From contig NW_002476262.1 in assembly GCF_000189635.1 (NCBI RefSeq), positions 1 to 64,000 of the forward strand: DNA of 64,000 nucleotides, in the 5' to 3' direction. The DNA comes from Tetrahymena thermophila SB210. Taxonomy: Eukaryota > Ciliophora > Oligohymenophorea > Hymenostomatida > Tetrahymenidae. The notes under the pieces are model-generated. The model was not told the DNA's origin and did no database searches. It saw nothing but the letters and a program-made list of their open reading frames with translations. The first letter of the stretch is position 1. The number at the start of each line of letters is the position of its first letter. This document shows positions 10,551 through 24,700 of this stretch, piece after piece. The position numbers were made by a program, and so were the translations under genes.

Positions 10551-13500
10551 ATGGAGGGACATTAGTATAATTTTAGCTCAAATTAATTAAATTCTATTCA
10601 TCAATGTGATGACACATTAGGTTAGGAGTAGCGATCATTTAACAATCAAAGAATTCGTAGTAGAGCAGGGAGTGTAGTGCAAAAGGATATTCGCCATAAT
10701 GAAAAAGAAGAATCAATAATCAAGTAGGAGGAAAATATGACTACTTTTATGAGCGATTACTAAGAAAGATCTCGTAAATTAACAAATGAAGGAATTGAAA
10801 AAAAAGTAGGTACAAGTGATTCTTTAGATTTTTAAGAAGGTACTTAGGAAAAGCAATAAATTAAAGAGGAAGATGAAGAGAGTGAAAAGAGTGAAAGAGT
10901 AAATTTTAGATAAGAAGTATCATAATTTACAAATTCAAGTAATGTATAAGAGTTTCAGAATTAAAATAGATCTTCTTAACAAAAGGTTTCGAACATATTA
11001 GCTTCTATTGATAAAGAAAACAATCATGAGCAAATTATAATTCTAAAGAGTGATTAAACATCTATCGATAACTAGAGGGTTTTAGAAGATAATTTACAAG
11101 GCATTTCTCCTATCAATAATAGATAAAGTCCTACTCAAGATATGCCCTTCCTTTAACCTACCATAAACTTAATGTATTTCATTTTATTAATAATGACACT
11201 TTTAAATACTAAATTAAAAAACTTAATAAGGAAATATTAAAAAAAAATAAATAATACTTTCAATTTAAATATTGCCCTTTATTTAGCACTTATAATGATT
11301 GAAACAAAGCTATTAAACCTAAATTGATATATGATATTAATATTCACAATATACATGATTAAAATGAAGAAGCATAGTTAATGGAAGTAGAATTATTTAA
11401 TTTAATTAAAATACCATTCAAAGTATTTTCTACTACAATACATTTAAGGATTATTTAATTGAGAAAAGTAGATATATTGATTAATATATTAGCAAAGTTA
11501 TTTAGTTTAATAAGTTCGTAAGTTACTGAATAAATTTTATGTGAGCAAAAATTTTTTTATTTGCAATTCAAGTAATATTAACTTTCAATGTAAAATACTT
11601 GCTAATTAATCAGAAATACCTTATTCAAATCTAATAAAAAGTTTGCTTATATGATTATGGGTTTTTAGACTAATTTTTTATCTTATTTAATTTTTTAAAA
11701 AACAAAATTTTACTTTTTATAATGTATTTTAACAATTAATTTATTATAGAAGCTTGTAGAAAATAGAAAATAGCTAATACCAATTATGTCCAATTACTGA
11801 ATAATCTGAAGATTAAGTTTCTCTGGCTAAGAATTAATTCAGTGACTAAAAAAATAGTTAAAGACTTTATACACCTGTATTAAATCCTTAGCCAGTGTAG
11901 ACAGCTATTTTTGATAACCTTTCTAATTCAGAACCTCAATAATAAAAAGATTTATTAGGAGAAAATAAAAATAGTCCTAAGCAGTAGTTTTAAAGTATAT
12001 TATCAGATATGCCTAGAGTTATGCTTTATACTATAAATAAAGGATAAGCTATTTCTTAACCCTCTAGTCCTTTACCTATTCCTCTTCCTTAAATACCTTA
12101 AGTCTAGCCACTTTAATTTCAATAACTACAACTCCAATAATAAATATAGTAGTAGCAGCTACAAAATATACATCTACAAGGTTAATCCAATTTAGTAAAT
12201 TCTTAAAGTTATTCTACTACAAGATCATAATAAAAGCTCATCCATCCTTAAGAATAATATGGCAGTGGATAATTTTATCAGATACCTCAGTAAATTTTAT
12301 AGCCTATGACTTTTAATGAATTTAATTAAGCATAACAAAATAGTGGGATTAATACATTTAAAAATACTTCAAGCGCTATGTAAGATAGAAAAATATATGG
12401 TGAATTAGAATTTTCTTTAAATGGATTAAACACCCAAACAAATAGCAATAATTATAATAATAGTAGTGGTAATAATATATTTAATCAATAATAATAAGTA
12501 TAATAGCAATAAACAAATCAAATATTAGAAAAGCTGATTTAATAACTGTAGAGCGTGATAAGGCAAAAAGATGAATAAATTTAAGTATTTAAATGTTTAT
12601 TTCAGATATTTAATTATGAAAAAAAATTTAATTATTTTAGCAAAAAGATAACACTTTATACGAATATACTTCAAAGGTGTCAAAACTAGATGAACTCTTC
12701 AAAAACATTTCATAGTAGTACCAGAATGAAAATTTCTAGTTAAAAGAATAATTTCAACTTTTACAGAACGAGCTATTATCAATAAAAAGATAAAAAAGCT
12801 CAGTTTCTCTTTTAAATCAACAAAATGATTAACTCAAACAAGAAAATTAAGATTTAAAGTAATTTTTTTTAGTTTTAAATAAAATAAATTATTATATAAT
12901 TTTTTTTAGTAATGAATTAAAAGAGTTGGAGATTTAAAGAAGAGTACTTGAATCTAAGTTAAAAGAAATTAGTGAAGAAAGAGATTAATTTAAGTAGTAA
13001 ATAACAGAATTAAATTAAATATTAGATAAAGTAAACTAAGAAAACAAAAGCTATAAAATATCTTATGTAATTTAAAAAATATTGACTTAATTATCATACT
13101 CATTTAATTAAAATTTAAATAGAAAACACTAGAGAAATAAAATTAGGATCTACTTTAGCAAATAAGCACTCTTAAAGCCGAATAGATGTGCTAAGAATAG
13201 TAATTTAAATTAAAATAAATTTTAATTTAAAATATTTTATTAATTTTAATAGTCTTAAATCACACTAAAGTTATATAGCCACAAGTACTCAACTTGATTC
13301 TTAATAGTTTTTGAGCAATCACTATTCTAAAAATTTTAAAACAAATATCAATAATAATAATAACAGCATAAATAATAACAATAATAATTTAAATAATTTA
13401 GTCCTTAATACTTAAGAAACCTCTGAAGAAAACTTAACTGAAAATAGTAGTAGTCATTAATTAAATTATGTTGGTAATTCTAATTTGTAAAATACAAATA

Positions 13501-14860
13501 AATTATCTAAACTTTAAGATAAGTTGCTTAACTAGTTAAGAGGCTAGTCCTAGTTTAGCTAAAATTCTACTAATTCTAAGCATGAGAGATCAAGTAGTGC
13601 CAGCATAAATTTGCTGAGTGGTAAAAAAAACTTAAGTAATTACTAGACTCCATCAAGATAAATTTAAAGTAACAGAACTACAAATATATCTGCAGGGAGA
13701 GAGAGAAATCCTGAGCAGCATTAAAATGGAAATTAATAAGATAGCATGAAATTTGATCAAAACCAAGCAGCTTACAATCATTAATATACCCCATATTCTG
13801 GAAGAAATATTTCAAGTGGTAGTAGCAGTGGAGGATAAAATTCTAATTAGATGAGCTCTTATCGACTTTTATAGGCTACAAGAAGAAATCAACAAACATA
13901 GAATTCTGAGGAAAAAACAGTTACTTTTGCAAATCAAGAAATTCCATAAATGATTAATGAAAAAATAGACCCAAATTTTGTAGAAAGCGTTGCACTAGAG
14001 GACTTACCAAACAGTAAGTAGTCTGAAGATTTAAGATACTATTCAGCTTAATCTAACAGTAATAGATAGCATTACCATGCAGGTAGGCTCACAGATGTTA
14101 ATAACTCTCCTGTTATAAACCCTTTTACAGAAAACTAAGCTACCTAAGTACCATCAAGTAGTAGAGCAAAATCATTTTCAAATTACCAAAATTATTATGA
14201 CCCAAATAACGCAGATAATAATAGATTTAAAATAACTCCTGATAAACCTTCAGAATAAGGCTATAGGTAAATTAAAATAAAAAAAATATATTTAATAGTT
14301 AAAATTTGATGTAATAAATAGCAAAGAGAAATTACCTAGCCAAGATTCAGGCAAAAAGGAATATCTTAATTAAAATCGCCCTAAGTTAAATAATATAAAA
14401 GGATATTTAGGAGAATCATAGAATTGTAATTTATTTATTTCAAAATTTTAGCAAAATTAAATTTTTTCTATCAAAGATAATTATGAGCAGGCGAACTAAA
14501 GTTAAAAAAATGGCAGGTATGTAAGATAAGAGTAATAAACTCCTCCTTCATTTAACAATGATAATTAATTATTTAGTAAAATAGCTCAAACTAAAGCTAC
14601 AAATAATTATTTATTTAATCCTTAATATGAATAACTATAAAGCTAACTTAAAAACCTGAAAGATTGCTAATAAAATGTAATTTAATTAAATTTAAAATTT
14701 AAAAATAATTTAAAATTATATGATTTAGCTTGAATATGAAGTTGGTAAATTGAGAGGAGGAAGAGATGAGGACAATGAAAGAAAAAATATGTTAAATTTA
14801 GAATTAACAATAATAAAAAAAGAAATAGCATAAATATAAGCTAAAATGACTATGGTTTGA
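10551..14860 (+). CDS. Gln/Asn-rich coiled-coil protein, eight exons
   Basis: I do not recognise a family. Exons are 10551-11173, 11750-12584, 12641-12858, 12910-13066, 13123-13199, 13253-14266, 14322-14676 and 14729-14860. Together they give 1136 aa in one frame ending at TGA 14858-14860. The N-terminal 200 residues are acidic and Ser/Gln-rich. Residues of exons 2-5 contain poly-Gln runs followed by a clear coiled coil (heptads of Leu, Ile and Glu/Lys coded at about 12500-13200). The large exon 6 is Asn/Ser-rich and likely disordered. The last exon returns to a charged helix with heptad spacing. Introns 2-7 are 51-56 nt; intron 1 is 576 nt. The composition suggests a scaffold or structural protein, but that is inference only. 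Confidence 0.8.
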
Positions 14861-15736
14861 ATAGCATGAATTTGAAGAATAAAAAATAAATTTAATATTT
14901 ATTTAAACAAAAGTCAATAATCTTCAATAATTAAGCTTAGCGATTTTTTAAATAGTTAAAAGCTATAATAAATTTTGGTATATAAATAAATAAATGTATA
15001 TTAACTAAAAAATTTAATTATTGAAAAATAATATAGATAATAAATAAAATATTTGTAAATTTATATTAAAATTACATTAGTAAACAAATAAAATATAAAT
15101 TAATACTCTAGCAATTTTATTGCATAATCTATTAATTAATTTATTTTATTTTTTTTGTTGTTTACCAATTTAAAAGTATTTTTTTTAAATTTAAATTTTA
15201 TATTTATGAACAAGTTCAAACTATGATCCTGGAAAAAATAACTTCCCTATTAAAAATGTATAAAATAGTTATATATAAAATACTTAAACATATAACTAAT
15301 CATTAGAATTATAAGATTTATTGATATCTTAAACCAAATTAAAGTATTATAATGAAGATAAATATATTAGAAAACTAAAGTATTTTAAATTATAAGATAA
15401 AAATTACTAAAAATAAGTAAATAAATAGTTTTATGAAATTTATAGTTGGTAATTATAAAATGATTTAAAACAACTAAGACATATAAACAGCAAGGTTTAA
15501 TTTAACATTTAAGATATTATGTAAATAATTTGAAATAGTCACTTAGTTGATTGTGTGAATATAAGAAATGAAAATAAAAGAAAAATATTATGGTGTATAA
15601 TAATTATTAATTGTATTTATTTATTTTTATAATTTGAGTTAGTTTTTATTTGTGGTTAAATTTATATTAGCATTTATTTTGGTTGTTGATTATTTTTATA
15701 GAAATGTTTATTATTTTAAATTTTTTATGATTTTTC
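14861..15736. other. Intergenic between convergent genes, with an unassigned ORF
   Basis: Lies between the 3' ends of the coiled-coil gene and the dynein gene. It is strongly AT-rich apart from the coding-like frame at 15210-15533, listed separately. Confidence 0.5.
15210..15533 (+). CDS. Unassigned coding-like ORF or terminal exon
   Basis: One frame stays open for 107 codons after TGA 15207-15209 and ends at TGA 15531-15533. The translation is rich in Tyr, Lys, Gln and Leu with little repetition, for example SNYDPGKNNF near its start and a Trp near its middle. That is unlike nearby non-coding DNA. No ATG lies near the 5' end in this frame, so it may be a 3' exon entered at the AAG ending at 15213-15215 or nearby. 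Linking it to the upstream coiled-coil gene would need a splice that skips the TGA at 14858, and I found none that is convincing. No family was recognised. Confidence 0.4.
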
Positions 15737-18700
15737 TCACTTTTTATCTTTCTTAACTTCATCAGAGACACCTTCAACATCCATGATGATAGCGACACCA
15801 GCTAAAATCCACTTTCTAGGAGGGAATCTTGTTTTAAGTTAAGCAGTGAATACGTAAGTATTACCTCTATCTTCTGTCTTATATACTGGACATTAGTACA
15901 AACTCTATAATTTTAGAAGAAAAAATTTTAACAACTTTATCAAAAAACTTAAATATATGTTTCTTTACCTTATCTTCTTTTCCTTCTGGTGGAAGAGGGA
16001 TGGCTTTGCAATAAGTGACAGGAAGAACACTGAACATTTCCTTTGGTTTACTTTCTTCAAGTTGACCGAGTTAGTAATCCCAACGAGCGCCTTCTAAAAT
16101 AAAACCATATACGTAAGCACCTTCTTTTGCTGCTCCTTCAATTTCTTCAATTGAACGTTTAGTGATTTCAGTTTGTATATATAATTTATTAAGTTCATAA
16201 GCCTTGGCTCTACTGATGACTTACATAATAGCAGTGAGGAAAGATTAGGGATTGAAGAAACGAGAAATCATAACAACCCTAGGAATAGAGTAGGGATCAT
16301 CTCTGAATATATTTAATTGCTCAATACGTTAGAAGAGATTAGCAAGCCATGATTAGAGACCTCTCTTAGAGGGATAAGCAAGCTTCTACCATGATGCAGG
16401 AACTCTGCTCAAAGCAATACTTTCAATAATCATTTCCATGTTTTCTGAAACTGTTAAAAGACCAGAAAGACCTTAACCAATTTCTTCAAGATCCCTAAAA
16501 ATTTTTTAAATGATTAAATATTATTACTTTAAAATTTAAATATTACTTGACTATTTCTGAAAGAAGAGCGTTCATGTATTCAATTTCTTATAAGAAGACA
16601 TTCTAGTAAGGACCCTTGTTTTCAGCATCAATCTTATTCTTGATTTCTTCCATATTGAAAATCTTATTCTTTAATTCACTGTCTTCAAGTAATTGTTTTA
16701 TAAGATCAGAAGCCATTTCATTAGATGATTTGATATCAGAAGATTTTTCATCACGAGATTACTCCTTTGGCATAAGTTCAAGGAGAGTATTAAAGAGAGT
16801 CTTACATTAGTCTGTACGGAAACCAATTTCAGCATTAGGATGGAGACCGTATGCAAGAGGAGTTTCTTATTTAAGTGAAGTCTCAATGTGTTCAATATAT
16901 TTCTCATAAGGATTCTAGCCAGGTACCTTGAATGAAAGTCCTTTACCTTCAATGTAAGGGAAGAGTTCAAGCTCATCGAATAACTATTCGTGCATAGTGT
17001 TAAACAAGTATGAGTTGCACAAACGTCTATCCCAATCATCTACAATGTGGCCACCATACATAATTTCACCAAAAATGTATATAAGATCATTAAATGGTAC
17101 TTTACCACCTTAGTTTTATTCCATATATCTATTCATAACAAGGTAAGAGTCACGAAGATCACCCATATTGAATGGATAAGACATATTCCAACCCTTAGGT
17201 CCAAAACGACGACGTTCGATTAAAGTTGAGTGGAAGAAGCAAAGAGCGAAAAGAATAGATTTAATCTTGGGATCTTTATCTTCAATTTCTTCTTTAGAGA
17301 AATAAGTCCATGCACGCTTCATGTTAGCTTTAAGTCCAGCAGGGGGTTCATTTGTAAGCTTAATTGAACGATCAAGGATACCAATTGGAATACCAGTTGA
17401 AGGTTCAGCAGAAAGGAAAAGACGGAATTCAGAGTTGCCACCACCTGCTTCACCTGAGTAAGAATCAAGAATCTTTTCAAGTTCAATGAGCCAAGTAGGC
17501 ATAAGATGTATGTTTTAAAGCATAACCCAGTGACCTTCTTTATTACCTTCTTCAATACGACGACGAGCAATTTCATCTTGGCCTTGACCCAAAGCAATGT
17601 TGAAGAAGTTTTTACCAGGTTCAATACGCTTTTTCTTTGCAATTTTTTCAACTTCTTTGACTGGATCTGAACCAGGAGACAAGATAAAGAAGATAGGAAT
17701 AGTAGATTCAGAATCTTCATTAATAACTGATTCAAGAATTTCAGAGAAGGCAAGCTTTTGATCCATTTCAACAAATGCATCACCTTAAGGTAGTACGGCA
17801 CGGATAAAGTTATTTAAGGAAATGGTCATACGATCAGGACGTAAGCAACGGAGAACTAACAGTTTCTTGAATGGCATACTGTCAAGACGCTTCCAGTCAA
17901 GTGGAAGTTTTTAATCTTCAGGTTGAAGTTCATTATACCAATCCTTGAAACGATTAGGAGCTTCCTTTTCAAGTTAATGAGCAAAGTTTCTGAATTCTTC
18001 AAGATTTATCAAACCTTGAATTTAGTCCCAAGAAATATTAGGTAACCAATCAAGAGTATTTTCAACTCCAGGACGAGCGGGACATTTAATCAGGAAGTCC
18101 ATTTCAGCTACTTCGTAAGCAACATCAATAATTTTCTTTTACATAAGACGGAAGACAATAAGAGTAAGGAAAATAAGTTTGTGCTTTTCGAAAAGACCAC
18201 GAGAAATCCATTAATAGATTGTTTAACGGATGTTTAAGATTAATGTGGGAATACGATTTTCATCACGAACAGTTGTACGGTTGATAGCTTTGAAGAAGAA
18301 TGTAATGAATGATTCCAATGAGTATTGATACATATGATCCATAACACTGAGAGAAATAACAAGGAAATAGAGCATAGAACCTTCAGCAGCGACAACACGA
18401 TAATGTTCTCTTTGGATATTAATTTCTGCTTCTGTTACCTTAGCCTTTTGTTATTATTCAGTAATTTCGATAGTTGTTTTCTTGGTCTTATCAAGATTCT
18501 AAATGAGTTCTGTGTTATCTAAAATTGTAGCAGGATCAGCTTCAGAAAGTGATTATAAAAGGTCAGATTCTAATTTATCTAGAGTGACGGCATATTCATT
18601 TTATTTCTTAACTAAATCTTACTTGGCCATTTCAAGTTCATTCTTTTCGATATTGACGACCATTGCAATGAATTATTCTTCTAGACCACTTTCAGTGACG

Positions 18701-21700
18701 ATAAAGTTTATAATTGTACATTATGCAGCAATTTCTGGACGGAAATGAGGATTAATAAGCTTAGTCATAAGGAAGAGCTTGAAGTTAGGATCATAGTCAA
18801 TTGGATCACCACCTATTTCTAATTGAAGTTGATTACCATTCTTCTTAACAGCACGCTAGAGCAAAGGATCAAGGGTGGCATCTATTTCTTATTGTATACC
18901 TTCAATAAGGACAGCACGACCTGATGATATACTACTGGTAAGAGCTCCTAGCCATTTAGGTTAGCTGAGAGAAATTGTAGTAAGATTTTCACCTTATTTA
19001 CCTCTAATCCAAGTTGAACCTTGAAGTTAAGGATCGATAATAAGTGGCCAACGAGCACATGCAGTAATAATGGCAGCATTTTCAAGAGACATAGGATCAG
19101 CAGGAAGACCTTCATTTTTCCACTTAGATTTAATAGCTTCAGTTGTGAGAATTTTCAAAGGTTCAATACCTTCAGTGATTGGAATACCTTTTTCAATGAT
19201 ATCAGGTAACCAAGTATTCTTCCAAAGTTCAAGACGAAGCTTGGCTGAGAAAGCACCAATATATGAAACAAATGCAGAGGCAAGGAGTGAGTCACCAATC
19301 ATAGATTTTATATTCTCTTTTAAGAATTTTACATTCTGAGTCCAACGCTTATTTTCACCAGCAAGACCATTAACAAGGTTTTCTGCAGCACTGAGACGAG
19401 ATTAACAACGAGCAGCATCTTATTCGACAATCATTTTACGAGCTTCAGCTTCTTCTAATTGACGTTTTAATGAATTGACACGAGCATTTAATTCTGCAAC
19501 ACGTTACTTGACAATAGCAAGTTCCTTTTTCTTTTCTTCTAAAATTTCATTAGCTTACTTTTAAGCATCTTACAAAGGCTTAACCTATTTGAAAATTTTA
19601 TTGAAGGTAACGATGTTTACAGCCCAAGCGCAAAGCTTTGAGGCAGCATATGATTGACCAGCCATATCTTTTTCGTTGAATTTCTTGCTAGGATCTTAAA
19701 TAATTTTGTTTGATTGTTCAATAATGTTAGGTTCAATGTTTTCACCATCAAAAGATTTAACCTTATCAATGAAAGCTTAAGGATTATTCATAAAAGTAAC
19801 AGCTTTCTTCCAAACTTTCTCATCAGGGTCATTTAAGGTAATACCTTAATTGAAAAGAATAAGTACGACACGTGCAGTGACGATGACACCAGCAGGAGGA
19901 GAACCAAGATTTTTCATTTCTGTTACATGAGGTTTCTTTAAGCAATCGACTGCAGCTTCAGCAGAACGAAGAGCAGGAAGGGCTTCAGCTAGAGCCTCAG
20001 TGGCTTCTTTAGAAATCTTTTCAGCTTCAGCGGCAGCAACGTTGGTTTTTTCTTCTTCAGCGTTAGCAATTGTTTATTCTTCTTCTGCAAGAGCACTTTC
20101 TTTTCCTACCTTTTCAATCAAAATATCAGTTTCTTCTCTTTGCTTATTGACTTCGACCATCTTTACTTTAAGTTCTTCTTATAAACCTTGTACCTTATTT
20201 TAAGTTTCTGCTAAAATGTTAAGACCCATTTCATAACGTTAGATTTGGCGTTAGATAGTTTCACGCTTTTCAGTAAGAAGCTTCTTATAGAAATCAATTA
20301 GTTCTAAGAAAGATTTGGGAGTAGTGTAGTTGTAACGACGTTCAAGTTTTAAGAACTTTTCATTGGCTGTATCAATTGAGGAGTGGACCTTAGCCATATT
20401 TAAAGAAATGGACTAACGAATTTCTTCAGTAGGGAATTCTATTTCTTCTAAGAAACGGAAAGCTACATCAATAAGAGCCTCATGTGGCCAAGGATGGAAC
20501 CAATCAATAGAGGTATTATTGATAATACCAGGGAATTTTCTTGAACGGATACGCATAGTATCACCTACGGGTGAGAAACAGAGAACGACTTTTAGATTTT
20601 TACGAATCTTATCAAGGAAATAGCTTGTAAGGGCAGTGAGATTGTTAACATCAACACCTTCACCTTTGGCTTCATTACGGACACCACTAACTAATGAGTC
20701 CATATCTTCTTTAGGGAAGAGATCGAAAATCCAACCTGAGTTAAGCATATCATTAATGGGAATCAAAAATTATTCTTCTTTAATTTAGGAATCAGTGATC
20801 ATAAAGACACGAGCAATACTGTTGGGTTTGGCTATTTTCTTATATATTTCTTGTAAGTTGTTACGAAGATCATTTATGGTGAAAGATGCTGTGACAACGA
20901 GTTAGTCGATTTCAAAACCGTTGATAAAAGTTGAAAGACGGCAGAGTGATTATTTACCAGAACCACCAACACCAACTAATAAAGCATTGTTACCAGGCAT
21001 ATCAAGGATACGGCAAATTCTGCTTACATGTTCCATAGCCTATTAGAAAAGTACTAAATTCATTTGAGCTTTAACTTCATTATATTCTTCTAGCTTATCA
21101 TCAAGTACTCTCTTTAATACAGGGATAGTGCATTAAGTATATTACTAGTCAAGACCTTAGTGAGCTGCTACAAATCCAGTGAAAATAAGAGGTTCAGCAA
21201 TAGGATTTTCTGTTTCAGGGAATTCACCTATGCACTTAGAAATAGCTTCAGTAAGATATCTACGGAAAAATTCTACGTGTTCATTAGCAATAAAACGATC
21301 TTCAAAAGTACGTTTCATTTCATGAGCCCATAAACGGACAAGCTTACCTTAGTCACCACCTGAATATTGGCCAGGAGTAGTACGGCAAATACCTTCGCAA
21401 ACACGAGCTAATTCTCTGAAGTTAAATTGATAGTGGAAACGTTTAGCTGAAGGAGCAAAGGCAGTTGTATTTTTGAGGATCTTGTCAAATGTAAAGTAAG
21501 TTGCTTCAACCAGCTTGAAAGCCATTTTTTAAGCCTTATCATCGATAGTAGAAAGATGAGCATTTAAGATAGAGCCGAAAATTGTTTTGATTACATCAGA
21601 TGAAGGAGTATACATACTGAAAACTGAGAAATTACGTTAGAGACGTAAATCAACAGTGAAAGAACCAGATTTTTGGTTTAAGCAACCGAAAAATAGGAGA

Positions 21701-24700
21701 TCCTAAAGGAACTTACGTTCTTCAAGCTATTCACGATTGAAGATAGATCCATAATCAAGGATTAAACGAAGTAACTAAATTGGAGATTAAGTACCATACT
21801 TATCGACATATGGCATGTTGAAATCATCGATGAAACAAATTAAAACTTTATTTGTTGCTGAACCATAGTTTCTACCGTTCTTCTTTTCAACCATAGATTC
21901 AATGTTCTTTTACAAAGCAAGGGAGTCTGTGAATGATGAGAAATTGATAGTTTTATGTGAAACCTATTCAGGTCTAGTGGAATTAAGGTAATCACGTACA
22001 ACTGCAGTTTTACCTGTACCAGCTGAACCAATGAAAAGAATTGGTTTACGTCTTTGTAAGTGAATGTCAATCATATATCTTAGACGAGTGGTATGAATTG
22101 TAGCCACATAGATTTTTGAGAACAAAGGTTAGTCGTTAGGTAAATAATCTTCTACTTTCCAGGTATTCCATTTGTTTTCATTGATGTCATAATAGTAATC
22201 GTAGCAGAGACCTTATTCAGGGAATTTAACCTTAGCAGCGCCTTTCCAAACTGTGTTGAATTCCTTCATATCTTTTGAGTCATCTTAACCACCACCAACT
22301 GGACCACCTATAGCCCATAAACCAGCAAAAATGAAGAAAGCTTCAAGAGCTTACTTTTCATCTTCTTCTTTCATTTGCTTTAATTTAGGTAAGTGTTGAA
22401 TTAGAAGGGCATCTAATATAGTACAGATTGTCTAGATCATAGCTATATCTACCATTGGGCAAATGTGACGGACTCTATTCTTATCATGAACATCTATATT
22501 TTATTCGAAATATGACTAGAAGCATCTGTAGAAGACACTCTTAGCAACATCATCAATAACAGGGTATTCAGGCATGTTAGCCATTTCCTTTTGCTATTTC
22601 AATATATTAATTTGAGAACGTTCTAACCAACTGTTCATGTAGGGCATCCAACCAATATCAGTTTCATTAATAAAGAGCACACCAGCACGAGATACTGTAG
22701 CAGGAGTGGCATTACGCAAGTTAGATATTTCAAAAATCAATCTCATTTAGGGAGTTAAGAAGATACGATCATTAGAGACAAGGGTAAGTACTTTATTATC
22801 ATCCATAACTGTATTAAGAGATTCAATCCATTCAGGATCAATATCACCATCTAAAACTGACCATTTGTGCATATGAGTTGCTTTATATTTTTCTTCGTTC
22901 TTTACTTAGTTTTTCATAATAACTGCGATAACACCATTTTTCCATTCTTTTGTCTTTGTGTAAGCACCAAAAAGTTCATCTGAAGTGACGGCTTTGGGGT
23001 TAAGAGTATCATATTCAGCATCTTCACCACTGTTAATATAAGATTTAATTAAAGTTTTCCATACACAAGTTTTACCAGATCCAGGAGGACCAATAACGAA
23101 GCAACAGTGACGTACTTCAAGAATTTCAGCTAATTAAACAACCTTGGTTACGAAAAGCTCTTCTGCAACCAAACCCATATCCTTCTTAGTAGTATCTTAA
23201 ACTATCTTCTTAAGTTCAGGATTTTATTTAGTAGGAGGATCTAATTTAGGGAACAAATCACCAATTAATCTACGGAAGATGACTTTATCATCAGTAACGA
23301 TTTTGGGCATATTGAAATCACGCAATGCTCTCATAAGCAAGGGATCTTCTGGCATATCAGGATCACCTCTCTTTAGCTTACCAGCTTAACGCAAGACAGA
23401 TTTAACTGCTCTTAAACCCCAATCATAATGCTTTTGCTTGGAAAGCAATTCTCTTGAGAGCATATAAAGAGATACGAACTTACGTGACAAAACTCTGGCC
23501 ATAGTAAAACCTTCAGACATAAGCATATTTTCACAAATAAGAGCTAAATCAGGAACAACCATTGCACATGATCTGAATAAGGCTTTTAAGTTTTCAGGTA
23601 ATTCAGTACGACCAGCATAACCAGGATTCATTGTAATGAAGAAACCAACAGTATCTTATAATTAAATTTCACCTTCTTCAACAAAAGAGAACTTAGTTTT
23701 CTTTTCCTTCAAGGCATCAAGGACACATTTAACTTGAGTAGAAACGACAGACAAGACTTCAATTGAAATTCTATTGAATTCATCAAAGCAACCCCAAGCA
23801 CCAGATTAGGAGAGACCCATGAAAATTTGAGCCATAGAATCTTTATTCATTTGGTCAGAACAGTTAAATACCATGACTGGAATACCAATAGCTCTACCCA
23901 AATCCTTGGTTGTTTCAGTTTTACCAGTACCTGCAGGACCAGCAGGAGCACCACCCATTGTTAAATTAAGAGCTTAAGTGAGTGTAATATAACATCTATC
24001 TGTTAAAGGAGTAATAACCAAACGAATGGCATTACCTATGTATTCATATGAGTAGAAACGGAACCAATCAACGATTCTAATAATACATTTATTTTTATTT
24101 TTATCTTTTTCCCAAGGGAATCTGAGAGTTTATCTGAGATGCATATCTGAATCAGGTTTATTTTCCCAGTAAAATTTGAGTTAAGATAACCATGCAAAAG
24201 ATTCAGCTTCAGAAACTTTTTAGATAACAAACTTTTCGACAACATCACGACTGTGGACATCAATTGTAATAATGTTGATAATTTTCCATCTTTCTAAGAT
24301 ATGTAAGTCACCACGGACTTTTTTAATTAAATTTTCTAAACGGACTTCAATAAGCTTTTAGCATTCTTTCATGGCTGTTTCACTACCACCAGCTAAGTCT
24401 TCAAAAGCTCTACCGACATCTTCAGTCCAAACAATAGTAGTAGTTAATAAGGCAATTTAAGCATTGTAGCCTTCAACCCACTCTTCTCTTGGCTTATCAC
24501 CACTATCCCATAAGTCAGCAGTATTTTTAGCTCCTTCTAATATTTCTTAAAGAGTTTCACGCATTCTAAACTCTAAGTTCAAGAGCCAGTGTTCTACTGC
24601 ACCTTCACAAATAAACTTAGATGAGAAAGGTACCTTTTCATCATCCTTAGAAATCATACCAATACCAACCTTGCTAGTTTCAGCGGGATTGGCAGGAGGT

